Below, one piece after another: positions 25,010-33,785 of a DNA stretch of 45,353 bases. Within the stretch, counting starts at the first letter, position 1. The number at the start of each line of letters is the position of its first letter. Source of the stretch: PZPK01 sp963974595. Lineage in GTDB: Bacteria; Pseudomonadota; Gammaproteobacteria; Pseudomonadales; Oleiphilaceae. The notes beneath the pieces are model-generated. The model did no database searches, was not told where the DNA came from, and worked only from the letters and a program-made list of their open reading frames with translations. The stretch spans positions 1-45,353 of the forward strand of contig CAXBDA010000023.1 in the NCBI GenBank assembly GCA_963974595.1. Reading direction: 5' to 3'. Both the position numbers and the translations under genes were made by a program.

Positions 25010-25789
25010 TTACCATTTGTCGCGTAAACCGCGTAGTGCAATAAATACTTGTTTGGGTGAAGGGTTTTCGAGAGACAAGTGATCAATAATATCTTGGTTG
25101 TCCAAACGTAAAAAAGTATTAAAATTCCGTTCGTCACCAATCTTGGTTTGTATGGAGCCTGGCGAATAATCTGGCGCCAAAACGCGTTCTAAGCATTGTT
25201 TTGCTGTTTTGTTATTGGGTTCGAACTGTAAAGTGAATTTCAAGTTATTTTCGAGATAATCGTGTCCTGGATAAACGAGAATATTAGCGTCCATGTTTTG
25301 AAAATGTTCACGAATGGTTTGGTACAGTATTTCTTCATTGCCTCCACTGCGGCAATGACCAACACCGGCATTAAATAAAGTATCGCCCGTAAATACGGCC
25401 GTGCCTTTGCCGTTTTCTTTAAGGATAAAACACAAATGCGCCAAGGTATGTCCTGGCGTATCCAGTACTGTTAATTGGCTATTCAAATCGAGATCGATTG
25501 ACTCATTAGCGCTTAATGTTCGCGTTAATCCCGGCACTTTTCCTAGACCATTTTGGTGTGCCCAAACTTCGCACCCGTGCCGCTCAACCAAGGCTTCATT
25601 TCCTTTGGTATGATCCCAGTGTTCATGGGTATTAATGATGGTCTTTAGAGATAAGTTTCTATCCTTGAGGTGCTGATTAATAACAGCCGCATCCCAAGGG
25701 TCTATCACAATGGCTTGCTGATCATCCAGCTCAATAAGGTAAACGAAATTTCTAAGTTCGTTATGTGTATATATTTGCGTGACGTTCAT
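25010..25789 (-). CDS. gloB: Hydroxyacylglutathione hydrolase (glyoxalase II)
   Basis: Metallo-beta-lactamase-fold enzyme of 259 aa, predicted to hydrolyse S-D-lactoylglutathione to D-lactate and glutathione in methylglyoxal detoxification. The metal-binding THEHWDH motif is at about 55-61, with further ligands in DTPGHTLAHLCF (His) and FTGDTLF (Asp), and His in YPGHDYLENN. The C-terminal HAGH domain (NNKTAKQCLERV) is present and the length is normal, which favours true GloB over other hydrolases of the fold. AAGGAT lies upstream of the ATG. It sits in a neighbourhood of detoxification genes but is not in an obvious operon. Confidence 0.92.
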   Translation of the reverse strand: MNVTQIYTHNELRNFVYLIELDDQQAIVIDPWDAAVINQHLKDRNLSLKTIINTHEHWDHTKGNEALVERHGCEVWAHQNGLGKVPGLTRTLSANESIDLDLNSQLTVLDTPGHTLAHLCFILKENGKGTAVFTGDTLFNAGVGHCRSGGNEEILYQTIREHFQNMDANILVYPGHDYLENNLKFTLQFEPNNKTAKQCLERVLAPDYSPGSIQTKIGDERNFNTFLRLDNQDIIDHLSLENPSPKQVFIALRGLRDKW

Positions 25790-25938
25790 AAGTTGAATGT
25801 ATCCTTTGCTTAGGGTTTAAGGCTGGATTCTACAACCCACTTGAAAATTAAATGTAAAATCCAAACCTTATGCTGCGTTAGGGTATTATAGGTTGGAATC
25901 ATGATATGTTCCTCAATACATTTTATATTACTGAACAA

Positions 25939-25970
25939 AATGTACATTAAGGTCTAATGTACATTAAGGT
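25939..25970. promoter_or_regulatory. Tandem palindromic operator of the RND operon
   Basis: AATGTACATTAAGGT occurs twice in direct order (25939-25953 and 25956-25970), period 17 bases. Each copy contains the perfect palindrome AATGTACATT. The pair ends about 90 bases before the adaptor gene start. Two palindromes about one and a half helical turns apart are typical of TetR- or MarR-type repressor sites at efflux operons. No such regulator gene is next to it. Confidence 0.68.
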
Positions 25971-26059
25971 TTATAGAGTGTGCACGGGCCTTGCAGATTT
26001 TTCTGGAATCAGCCATTTTTTATGACAATTTTTATATATTCTGGGTTAGGGATACAACG

Positions 26060-27139
26060 ATGAGATTTTTTACGTTAAGCCTTCTGAGCTGCTTTATTCT
26101 AATGATGTCGGCGGTGGTATCATCAAACCCAAAACCAACGGCGGTTTTTGTCACCAAGGTTGAACGTGTGTTTTTTGTCGATGAAATGGAAGCCTTAGGG
26201 ACACTTCAGGCGGCAGAAAATGTGAATTTAACCTCTTCAGTCACCGAGCGACTCACCAAAATTAACTTTGATGATAACCAGCGAGTCAAAAAAGGCTATG
26301 TGCTGGTTGAGATGGATATCTCTGAGGAAAATGCTCAATTGGCAGAAGAAAGCTCTCGTTTTAATGAAGCGAAAAGCCAGGTCGAACGTGTTCGAGCGCT
26401 TGTTCAGCGATCTTCGGCATCGAAGTCTACCTTGGATGAGCGAGAGCGTGAGCTAAATACCGCAAAAGCACGACTGGCTGGCATTCAATCCAGAATCAGT
26501 CAAAAACGTATCGTTGCGCCGTTCAATGGTGTGCTAGGTATTCGCAATATCAGTGTCGGAGCACTGGCGCAACCCGGCATGCTGATTACTACGATTGATG
26601 ATGATAGCAAGATGAAACTAGACTTTTCAGTTCCCGAAGTGTTCCTGTCATCCTTAAAAAAAGGGTTAACAATTGAGGCAAAAGCAAGTGCTTATCCGAA
26701 TCAGATTTTTAAGGGGACGGTGACCAGTGTCGATAGCCGAATTGATCCCATTACACGTTCTGTTATGGCGAGAGCGGTCTTAAACAATGACAATCGCTTG
26801 TTAAAGGCCGGTATGTTGATGCGGGTACAGTTGAATAAAAATCCTCGACAGACGCTAGTCGTTCCTGAAGAAGCTTTGGTGACGACGGGCAATGAAAATG
26901 CCGTGATGTTGGTAGAAACGGGTGAGGATTTAAAGGTTAAGCGACAAGTCGTAGAACTCGGGGCGCGTCGCAAAGGTTCTGTTGAAATTTTGAGTGGTTT
27001 AAAAGAAGGCCGACAGGTTGTGACCCACGGTACCTTAAAAGTTCGCGATGGTGCTTTAATTTCAATTCGTGCTGTTGAAAAAGATAATGAATCCTTATCC
27101 GAGCTCTTAAAGCAAAAAACCAAGGAAACCGCAGAATGA
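26060..27139 (+). CDS. RND efflux periplasmic adaptor (membrane fusion protein)
   Basis: Periplasmic adaptor that links an inner-membrane RND pump to an outer-membrane channel. The ATG at 26060 (MRFFTLSLLSCFILMM) is chosen because it gives a signal peptide and has TAGGGATA upstream; the longer reading from 25991 adds an atypical leader. The product is about 359 aa. Visible parts are the lipoyl halves (LTSSVTERLTKINFDDNQRV and KRIVAPFNGVLGIRNISVG), an alpha-hairpin between them with SRFNEAKSQVERVRALVQRS, the beta-barrel and the membrane-proximal GLKEGRQVVTHGTLKVRDG. It is shorter in the hairpin than AcrA. The stop overlaps the permease start as ATGA, so the two are coupled. Confidence 0.93.
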   Translation: MRFFTLSLLSCFILMMSAVVSSNPKPTAVFVTKVERVFFVDEMEALGTLQAAENVNLTSSVTERLTKINFDDNQRVKKGYVLVEMDISEENAQLAEESSRFNEAKSQVERVRALVQRSSASKSTLDERERELNTAKARLAGIQSRISQKRIVAPFNGVLGIRNISVGALAQPGMLITTIDDDSKMKLDFSVPEVFLSSLKKGLTIEAKASAYPNQIFKGTVTSVDSRIDPITRSVMARAVLNNDNRLLKAGMLMRVQLNKNPRQTLVVPEEALVTTGNENAVMLVETGEDLKVKRQVVELGARRKGSVEILSGLKEGRQVVTHGTLKVRDGALISIRAVEKDNESLSELLKQKTKETAE

Positions 27140-30100
27140 TCATCTCTGATGTTTCTATAAAAAGGCCGGTATTCGCGAGCGTTATTTCACTCTTATTAGT
27201 CGCATTTGGTTTAGTGGCTTATGAGCGACTTTCATTGCGGGAATATCCGGATATTGACCCGCCTGTCGTGACGGTTGAAGTGGACTATTCTGGTGCGCCT
27301 GCCAATATTGTTGAAACCCGAGTCACGCGAATTATTGAGGAACGAATTGCGGGTATCGAAGGCATTGAATTTATTCAGTCTCAATCGAAAGATGGCAAGT
27401 CAAGAGTCACCATTGAGTTTTCTATTGACCGTGATATTGACTCGGCTGCTAACGATGTGCGTGACCGAATCGCGGGGATAACGGATAACTTGCCAGAAGA
27501 GGCTGACCCGCCCGAAGTACAAAAGGTAGATAGTAATGATAATGTGATTATTTGGCAAAACCTGGTTAGCGATGAGATGACCGTTCCCGAGCTGACTGAC
27601 TATGCCCAGCGTTTCTTGGTTGATCAATATTCCACACTGGATGGTGTAGCGCGGGTTAGAATCGGCGGTGGGCTTTCTTATGCTATGCGTATTTGGTTGG
27701 ATCGTCAGGAATTGGCGGCGCGTCAACTAAGTGTGTCTGATGTAGAAGATGCCCTGCGTCGGGAAAATATTGAACTGCCAGCGGGAGTGCTGGAATCGGA
27801 TGAGCGCTTATTCAGAGCGCGAATAGAGCGAAACTTCAAAAAGCCCGAAGACTTTAAACAACTTGTGCTGGCTGAAAGTGCAGATAAAGACGGCAATGGC
27901 TATCTGGTTCGCTTAGGTGATGTGGCTAGGGTAGAGCTTGGCGTTGTGGAGGATAGAACCTTCTTTCGAGGCAACGAAGTACCGATGGTGGGCATTGGTG
28001 TGATACGACAATCAACAGCAAATACCATTGATGTATCAAATGGCGTCAAAGCGCTCACTGCAAAGTTGAATAAAGGGCTTCCGAATGGCATGTCGATTAA
28101 GCAAAGTTACAATGCTGCGGTATTTATCGAGGCCTCCATCGACGAAGTGTATAAAACCCTGTTTATCGCGATAGCCTGCGTCATTCTTGTGATGTATGTG
28201 TTTTTGGGCAGTGTTCGCTCTATGTTAATTCCTGCACTCATCGTCCCTGTGTCGCTGATCGCTAGTTTCATTGCGATTTATGCCTTTGGTTTTTCTATCA
28301 ACTTACTCACGCTATTAGCGCTGGTTTTGGCGATTGGTTTAGTGGTAGACGATGCGATCGTAATGTTAGAAAACATCGTCAGGCGTATTCAGGATTATGG
28401 CGAAACACCACTAGTGGCAGCATATAAAGGCGCTAAACAGGTGGGTTTTGCGATTATCGCCACCACCGTGGTCTTGATCTCTGTGTTTGTACCGATCACC
28501 TTTTTGGAAGGAGATATTGGCCAGTTATTTACTGAATTTGCTTTAACCATCGCGGCGGCGGTTGCATTTTCTTCATTAGTTGCCTTAACGCTTTCACCGA
28601 TGCTCGCGTCAAAAATCCTGAAAAAAAATGACACGAAGAAAAATAATCTCATTCAAGGTTTTAATAATGCATTTAAGGCCTTGCGTAATGCCTATATAAC
28701 ATTGCTTCAAAAGCTAATTAAAGCCCCCATCATTATCTTTATTTTGTTTGCTCTGGTCGTTGCTGCAACGGCATTTGTTTATCCTAAAATTGCACAAGAA
28801 TTTACCCCACATGAGGATCGAGGTGTCTTTTATCTGATTATAAATGGGCCGGATGGCGCGAGTTTTTCGTATATTGAAGAATATATGACTGAAATAGAAA
28901 ACCGTGTCATGCCTTATGTCGAAAGTGGTGAAATTAGCCGGTTATTAGTAAGAGCACCGCGAGCATTTGGAAATATCGAAAATTTTAGTAATGGCATCGC
29001 GATTATTATCCTCAATGATTGGGCTAGCAGAAGGCCCGCAGATGAAATAATGGCAGAGATTCGAGAAGGTTTATCGGATCTTCCTGGAGTTAGAGCGTTC
29101 CCCGTTATGCGTCAGGGTTTAGGCAGTAGAACACAAAAACCGGTACAGTTTGTTTTAGGGGGCTCGACCTATGAAACCTTAGCGCAATGGCGCGATATTC
29201 TGATAGAAAAAGTCAATGAGAATAACCCCGGCCTGCAAGGTTTAGACAGTGATTATAAGGAAACACGCCCGCAGATAGATATTAAAGTCGATTACAATAG
29301 AGCGGCTGATCTGGGTGTGAATATTCAAGAAATAGGCAGAACCCTTGAAACCATGATGGGTGGCCGCAGAGTCACGACTTTTTTAGATCGTGGTGAAGAA
29401 TATGACGTCATCGTAGAGGGTGAACGCTCAGAGCAAAAATCTTTTTCGGATATACAGAGTATATATATTCAGTCTTCTCGAACAGGTGCTTTCATTCCGC
29501 TTTCGAACCTTGTATCGATCAAAGAGTATGGCGCAGCTGAAACGCTGTCGCGTTTTAACCGTATCCGTGCGATTACGCTTGAAGCAAATTTAGCCGAGGG
29601 TTACAGCCTGAGTGAAGCACTTCAATATATGGAAGGACTGGTAAAAGCGCATTTGCCAGAAGACGCTGTCATTGATTACAAAGGCCAAAGCCGAGATTTT
29701 ATTAACTCGGGTGGCTCAATAATTTTTGTTTTTGCGCTTGGTTTACTCGTGGTATTTTTAGTTTTAGCGGCACAGTTTGAAAGCTGGATTCATCCTTTTG
29801 TAATTATGCTGACTGTACCACTGGCAATCGCGGGCGGTTTATTTGGTTTATATTTTACCGGTGGCTCCCTCAATATATATTCGCAAATCGGCTTGATTAT
29901 GTTAGTTGGTCTGGCGGCCAAAAATGGTATTTTGATCGTCGAGTTTGCGAATCAGCTTAGAGATGAGGGTATGGAGTTTGGTCACGCACTTATTGAAGCT
30001 TCTGAAGTACGTTTTCGTCCGATCATTATGACAGGCTTTACTACTATTGCGGGTGCCATTCCGCTGGTTTTGTCTTCAGGTGCAGGCTCTGAAACACGCA

Positions 30101-30249
30101 TCGTTATTGGGGTAGTTGTCTTGGCGGGGGTATTTGCGGCGACCATCTTTACCTTGTTTGTTGTGCCTGTTGCTTATAGTTTGATGGCTAGGAAAACAGG
30201 CTCGGTTGGTGATATTTCAAAACAGTTAGAGAATGAAATGAAAGGTTAA
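27136..30249 (+). CDS. RND efflux permease, HAE-1 type
   Basis: Proton-driven inner-membrane exporter of 1037 aa, normal for AcrB/MexB relatives. It begins MIISDVSIKRPVFASVISLL and has 12 expected membrane segments, two large periplasmic loops (after TM1 and TM7) and the TM4 motif GLVVDDAIVMLENIVRR with the proton-relay aspartates. The second half carries GLAAKNGILIVEFANQLRDE at the equivalent position. Likely substrates are amphipathic drugs, bile-salt-like or lipid-like compounds, but specificity cannot be read from sequence. The operon has no outer-membrane channel gene, so a separate TolC must serve it. The tandem palindromes at 25939-25970 probably control expression. Confidence 0.95.
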   Translation: MIISDVSIKRPVFASVISLLLVAFGLVAYERLSLREYPDIDPPVVTVEVDYSGAPANIVETRVTRIIEERIAGIEGIEFIQSQSKDGKSRVTIEFSIDRDIDSAANDVRDRIAGITDNLPEEADPPEVQKVDSNDNVIIWQNLVSDEMTVPELTDYAQRFLVDQYSTLDGVARVRIGGGLSYAMRIWLDRQELAARQLSVSDVEDALRRENIELPAGVLESDERLFRARIERNFKKPEDFKQLVLAESADKDGNGYLVRLGDVARVELGVVEDRTFFRGNEVPMVGIGVIRQSTANTIDVSNGVKALTAKLNKGLPNGMSIKQSYNAAVFIEASIDEVYKTLFIAIACVILVMYVFLGSVRSMLIPALIVPVSLIASFIAIYAFGFSINLLTLLALVLAIGLVVDDAIVMLENIVRRIQDYGETPLVAAYKGAKQVGFAIIATTVVLISVFVPITFLEGDIGQLFTEFALTIAAAVAFSSLVALTLSPMLASKILKKNDTKKNNLIQGFNNAFKALRNAYITLLQKLIKAPIIIFILFALVVAATAFVYPKIAQEFTPHEDRGVFYLIINGPDGASFSYIEEYMTEIENRVMPYVESGEISRLLVRAPRAFGNIENFSNGIAIIILNDWASRRPADEIMAEIREGLSDLPGVRAFPVMRQGLGSRTQKPVQFVLGGSTYETLAQWRDILIEKVNENNPGLQGLDSDYKETRPQIDIKVDYNRAADLGVNIQEIGRTLETMMGGRRVTTFLDRGEEYDVIVEGERSEQKSFSDIQSIYIQSSRTGAFIPLSNLVSIKEYGAAETLSRFNRIRAITLEANLAEGYSLSEALQYMEGLVKAHLPEDAVIDYKGQSRDFINSGGSIIFVFALGLLVVFLVLAAQFESWIHPFVIMLTVPLAIAGGLFGLYFTGGSLNIYSQIGLIMLVGLAAKNGILIVEFANQLRDEGMEFGHALIEASEVRFRPIIMTGFTTIAGAIPLVLSSGAGSETRIVIGVVVLAGVFAATIFTLFVVPVAYSLMARKTGSVGDISKQLENEMKG

Positions 30250-30386
30250 TTCGCGCGTCATAACTAGCTTGTTCAGTTTTGGTAGAAAATATATTGACCG
30301 TTTAAGCATAACTTTCTTGAAGCAAGCTACGTCAAGCCGTCTATACTTTATATGGCAGTTTGTTTGAATCTTGAGAGCCCTTAATT

Positions 30387-33300
30387 TTGTTGACTAATTT
30401 TAACACTTTTTCAAAAACGCATTTCCTGAACGTTGATAATTCGCGCTCAGGTATTTGGCTGGCACCTATCTTGCTGACATGTATTCTGGTGCCATTTAGT
30501 TTTGTCAGTTTGGCCTTATTCCACATACTGGTAGAACTGTTCACTATCATTATTGCTGTGATGAGTTTTTTTGTGGCATGGCATACCTTTCCTTTGTCTC
30601 GTAACACGACGTTACTATTTTTAGGTTGTGGCTATTTTTGGGTCGGTACGATCGACTTACTGCATACATTAAGTTTTGAAGGCGCCGAATTAATTCCTGC
30701 CATTAATGCAGGTAGTACCATTCAATTCTGGGTGATGGCACGTTATTTTGAAGCTTTTATTTTGCTGTTAGCTCCCTTTATAGGGAAACACTCTTTTCAT
30801 CCCTACAGAGTGATGATATTTCTAGGTTTGCTCAGCTTTATGGCGGTTATTGCCCAATTTAATGATTGGGTGCCCGTCATGTTTGTGCCAGGAACAGGCT
30901 TAACGCTCACGAAGATATACAGTGAGTATATTATTGTTTTGCTTTTACTTTGTGCCTCTGTTTGCCTATATCTTAAACGCGTAGATATAGGCTTGAGCAA
31001 TGCTCGATTAATGATTTTGTCCATCATTTTAACAATTCTGGCAGAATTAAATTTTACCCTGTATGTCGGGTTCAAAGAGCTGCCTTTAGTCTCGGGGCAT
31101 ATCTTTAAACTCTTTTCTTTTTGGGTGATATACCGGGTCCTGGTTGAATCATCCTTGCTTCAACCCATTCGTAGCTTGTCTCACGTTGTGGAATCATACG
31201 ACTCATCAACCGATGAAACATTGATTATCGATCAGCATGGAGACATTCTCAGAGCAAATCTTAAAATTAGAGAACGCATAGGTGAACGTGTTACCGAGAT
31301 GCATTGCCATGAGGTATTTCATGATACAGACCTATCACAAACGGACTGTCCTCAGTGTCAGGCCATTACTTCTCATCGCACGCTTCAAGGCTTTGAGTAT
31401 TATTGCGCTAATAATCAACAATGGTATGAAAGCTCGTTATCGGCTATTCATTTTGGGGCGAGTTTTAATGCCTCGATCCATAGTCGTCGATGTATTACGA
31501 TACGCAAAAAAGCCGAATTACAGTTAGCCAGTTTAAATCGATTATATCGTGTTTTGAGCCATACCAATAAAGCCATTATTGCTATTTCTGAAGCGGATAC
31601 CTTGTTTCAAAAAATATGTGAAATTGCGGTTGATTATGGCGAATTCAAGATGGCGTGGATTGGGATTATTGAAGGCGTAATTGTTCGACCTAACTTTTAT
31701 GCAGGCTTAGAAACCGGCTACCTTAAAGAAATGCAAATGCGTGTAGATGATTCGGACTTGGCCAAAGGCCCTGTGGGACTTGCAGCTAAAACCAAGCAGG
31801 TATCATGTGTGAATAGTGTCAGCTCTGATCCAAGCTTTGGCCCTTGGAGAGGTGCAGCTGAGCTACGTGGCTACAAAGCACTGGCAGCCGTTCCAATAAA
31901 ATCCGAAGAGCAGGTGGTAGGGATATTTACCCTTTACTCTCAATATGAAGGGGTCTTTGACGATGCCATGCGAGCACTATTATCGAGTCTGAGTGACGAT
32001 ATTAGTGCCGCGTATCGGAACATATTATTAAGCAAGCAACAAAAAGTAGCCGATGCAACCATTCGAAAACTCTCAAGTGCCATTGAACAAGGTATTAACT
32101 CTGTACTCATTTCCAATATTGAGGGCACGATAGAATATGTGAATGCGGGCTTTGTCCAGTTAAGCGCATATCAAATTGATGATGTGGTGGGCAAGAATCA
32201 GCATGAGTTCAGGAGTGCAATTTATCACGATTATATCTATCAGGAGATATGGCAGGCGGTTGCTGAACACGAACACTGGCAAGGCGAAGTCTTGAATAAG
32301 CGAAAAGATGGCAGCCTTTATTGGACTATTCTTTCGGTATCCTGCATTCGCAATGAATCTGGTGTCATTACGCATTATTTATGGAGCTCCACCGACAATA
32401 CACAATTGCATGAAGCCCAAGAAACGATTAATAAACTGGCCTTTTATGATGCGCTCACTGGCTTGGCGAATCGAAGATTGCTTATGAATCGCATTGATCG
32501 GGCGATTATGGGCGCCAAACGTTGTGGTGAATCTGTCGCCTTGATGATGTGTGATTTAGATAACTTCAAAATGATCAATGATTCTCTGGGGCATGATGCG
32601 GGTGACGAATTACTCAAACATATTGCGCAAAGTATGAAGTCAGTTATTCGTGACGTTGATTTGGTCGCCCGCTTAGGAGGGGATGAGTTTGTCATTATTC
32701 TGGATGGTATTGCTGAAACGGGAGAAATAATCGATATTGCGAGTGCACTTTTACAAGGCTTGGAGAAACCCGTCGAATTAATGAGCAAACAAGTAGCCAT
32801 ATCTTCGAGTGTGGGGATTGCCATTTACCCAAATGATGGCCTGCTTCCTTCCGAGTTACTCAGAAATGCTGACTTGGCAATGTATCACGCAAAAGGTAGT
32901 GGCAAAAACAGATTCCAGTTCTATCAAGCGAAAATGAATGAAAAAGCCCAAGGTCGTTTGAATTTAGAGCACCGGCTTCGTAAATCCATTGAACAGCAAG
33001 ATTTTGAATTGTGGTATCAGCCGCAGGTTAGTATCTCTGATAGCAAAATTATGGGTTTTGAAGCATTAATACGATGGCGAGAAAATGGGGTATTAGTTCC
33101 ACCCAACGAGTTTATACCTCTTGCCGAAGAAACAGGATTGATTGAGGTTTTAGGTGACTGGGTACTAACGCAAGCCTATCAGGATTGGATAAAGCTAATG
33201 CAACTCTATCCAGAGTGTTCGATGGCGGTGAATGTCTCGGCCTATCAATTCCAGAAATCTGACCACCTTTATCAAATCGTTAAAGATCTATTAGCGCTAA

Positions 33301-33707
33301 ACCCAGACTTACCCAAAGATCATTATATTATGGAGATGACAGAAAGTACCTTGATTCAGGATGTGGAAGCCACTATTCAAACGCTTAAAATGCTGAAAAC
33401 ACTGGGTGTGAGTTTATCTATTGATGATTTTGGTACGGGTTACTCTTCGTTAAGTCGCTTAAAGCAATTTCCTATCGATCAATTAAAAATTGACCGAAGC
33501 TTTATAAAAGATGTTTTATTTGATGGAAATGATAAAGCGATTGTGGCTGCCATTATTGCAATAGCCCAAGAGCTAGGTTTAAAGCTAGTAGCAGAAGGCG
33601 TGGAATTGCAAGAACAGGCCGAAGTCTTAATGAATAAAGGGTGTTTTATTGCGCAGGGTTTCCATTACTTTAAGCCCATGCCCTTGGCGGATATTCTTCA
33701 GTTGTAA
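30387..33707 (+). CDS. MASE3-PAS-GAF-PAS-GGDEF-EAL c-di-GMP protein, 1106 aa
   Basis: Membrane sensor with both c-di-GMP synthase and phosphodiesterase domains. MASE3 membrane region: residues about 15-245 (FHILVELFTIIIAVMSFFVA and GTIDLLHTLSFEG). A PAS with Cys/His motif CHEVFHDTDLSQTDCPQC follows (about 265-370), then GAF (400-550), PAS (560-685), GGDEF (690-845) and EAL (860-1105). The active site RLGGDEF is intact near residue 763, with the inhibitory site RDVD five residues before GGDEF. EAL residues are also intact: EALIRW, NVSAYQF, DDFGTGYSS, LKIDRSF and LVAEGVE. Start is TTG at 30387 or the next codon; the first in-frame ATG would delete the first membrane segments. Net activity cannot be predicted. 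Confidence 0.92.
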   Translation: MLTNFNTFSKTHFLNVDNSRSGIWLAPILLTCILVPFSFVSLALFHILVELFTIIIAVMSFFVAWHTFPLSRNTTLLFLGCGYFWVGTIDLLHTLSFEGAELIPAINAGSTIQFWVMARYFEAFILLLAPFIGKHSFHPYRVMIFLGLLSFMAVIAQFNDWVPVMFVPGTGLTLTKIYSEYIIVLLLLCASVCLYLKRVDIGLSNARLMILSIILTILAELNFTLYVGFKELPLVSGHIFKLFSFWVIYRVLVESSLLQPIRSLSHVVESYDSSTDETLIIDQHGDILRANLKIRERIGERVTEMHCHEVFHDTDLSQTDCPQCQAITSHRTLQGFEYYCANNQQWYESSLSAIHFGASFNASIHSRRCITIRKKAELQLASLNRLYRVLSHTNKAIIAISEADTLFQKICEIAVDYGEFKMAWIGIIEGVIVRPNFYAGLETGYLKEMQMRVDDSDLAKGPVGLAAKTKQVSCVNSVSSDPSFGPWRGAAELRGYKALAAVPIKSEEQVVGIFTLYSQYEGVFDDAMRALLSSLSDDISAAYRNILLSKQQKVADATIRKLSSAIEQGINSVLISNIEGTIEYVNAGFVQLSAYQIDDVVGKNQHEFRSAIYHDYIYQEIWQAVAEHEHWQGEVLNKRKDGSLYWTILSVSCIRNESGVITHYLWSSTDNTQLHEAQETINKLAFYDALTGLANRRLLMNRIDRAIMGAKRCGESVALMMCDLDNFKMINDSLGHDAGDELLKHIAQSMKSVIRDVDLVARLGGDEFVIILDGIAETGEIIDIASALLQGLEKPVELMSKQVAISSSVGIAIYPNDGLLPSELLRNADLAMYHAKGSGKNRFQFYQAKMNEKAQGRLNLEHRLRKSIEQQDFELWYQPQVSISDSKIMGFEALIRWRENGVLVPPNEFIPLAEETGLIEVLGDWVLTQAYQDWIKLMQLYPECSMAVNVSAYQFQKSDHLYQIVKDLLALNPDLPKDHYIMEMTESTLIQDVEATIQTLKMLKTLGVSLSIDDFGTGYSSLSRLKQFPIDQLKIDRSFIKDVLFDGNDKAIVAAIIAIAQELGLKLVAEGVELQEQAEVLMNKGCFIAQGFHYFKPMPLADILQL

Positions 33708-33723
33708 TTGTCTTTTCTGGTGC

Positions 33724-33765
33724 GGTGTTGAAGGTAAGGTGTTGAAGGTAAGGTGTTGAAGGTAT
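33724..33765. repeat. Three tandem copies of a 14-base repeat
   Basis: GGTGTTGAAGGTAA is repeated three times (33724-33737, 33738-33751, 33752-33765), the last differing at its final base. It lies between the stops of the convergent GGDEF-EAL and FapA genes. Immediately after it, TATTTTTAAAAATA (33763-33776) is a palindrome. Such a small array may vary in copy number between strains. No function is evident. Confidence 0.85.
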
Positions 33766-33785
33766 TTTTAAAAATAGCCCTTTAA

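Noticed and set aside
26701..27123. Antisense open frame inside the RND adaptor gene
   Set aside because: Shadow of a clear membrane fusion protein gene; low complexity and no domain.
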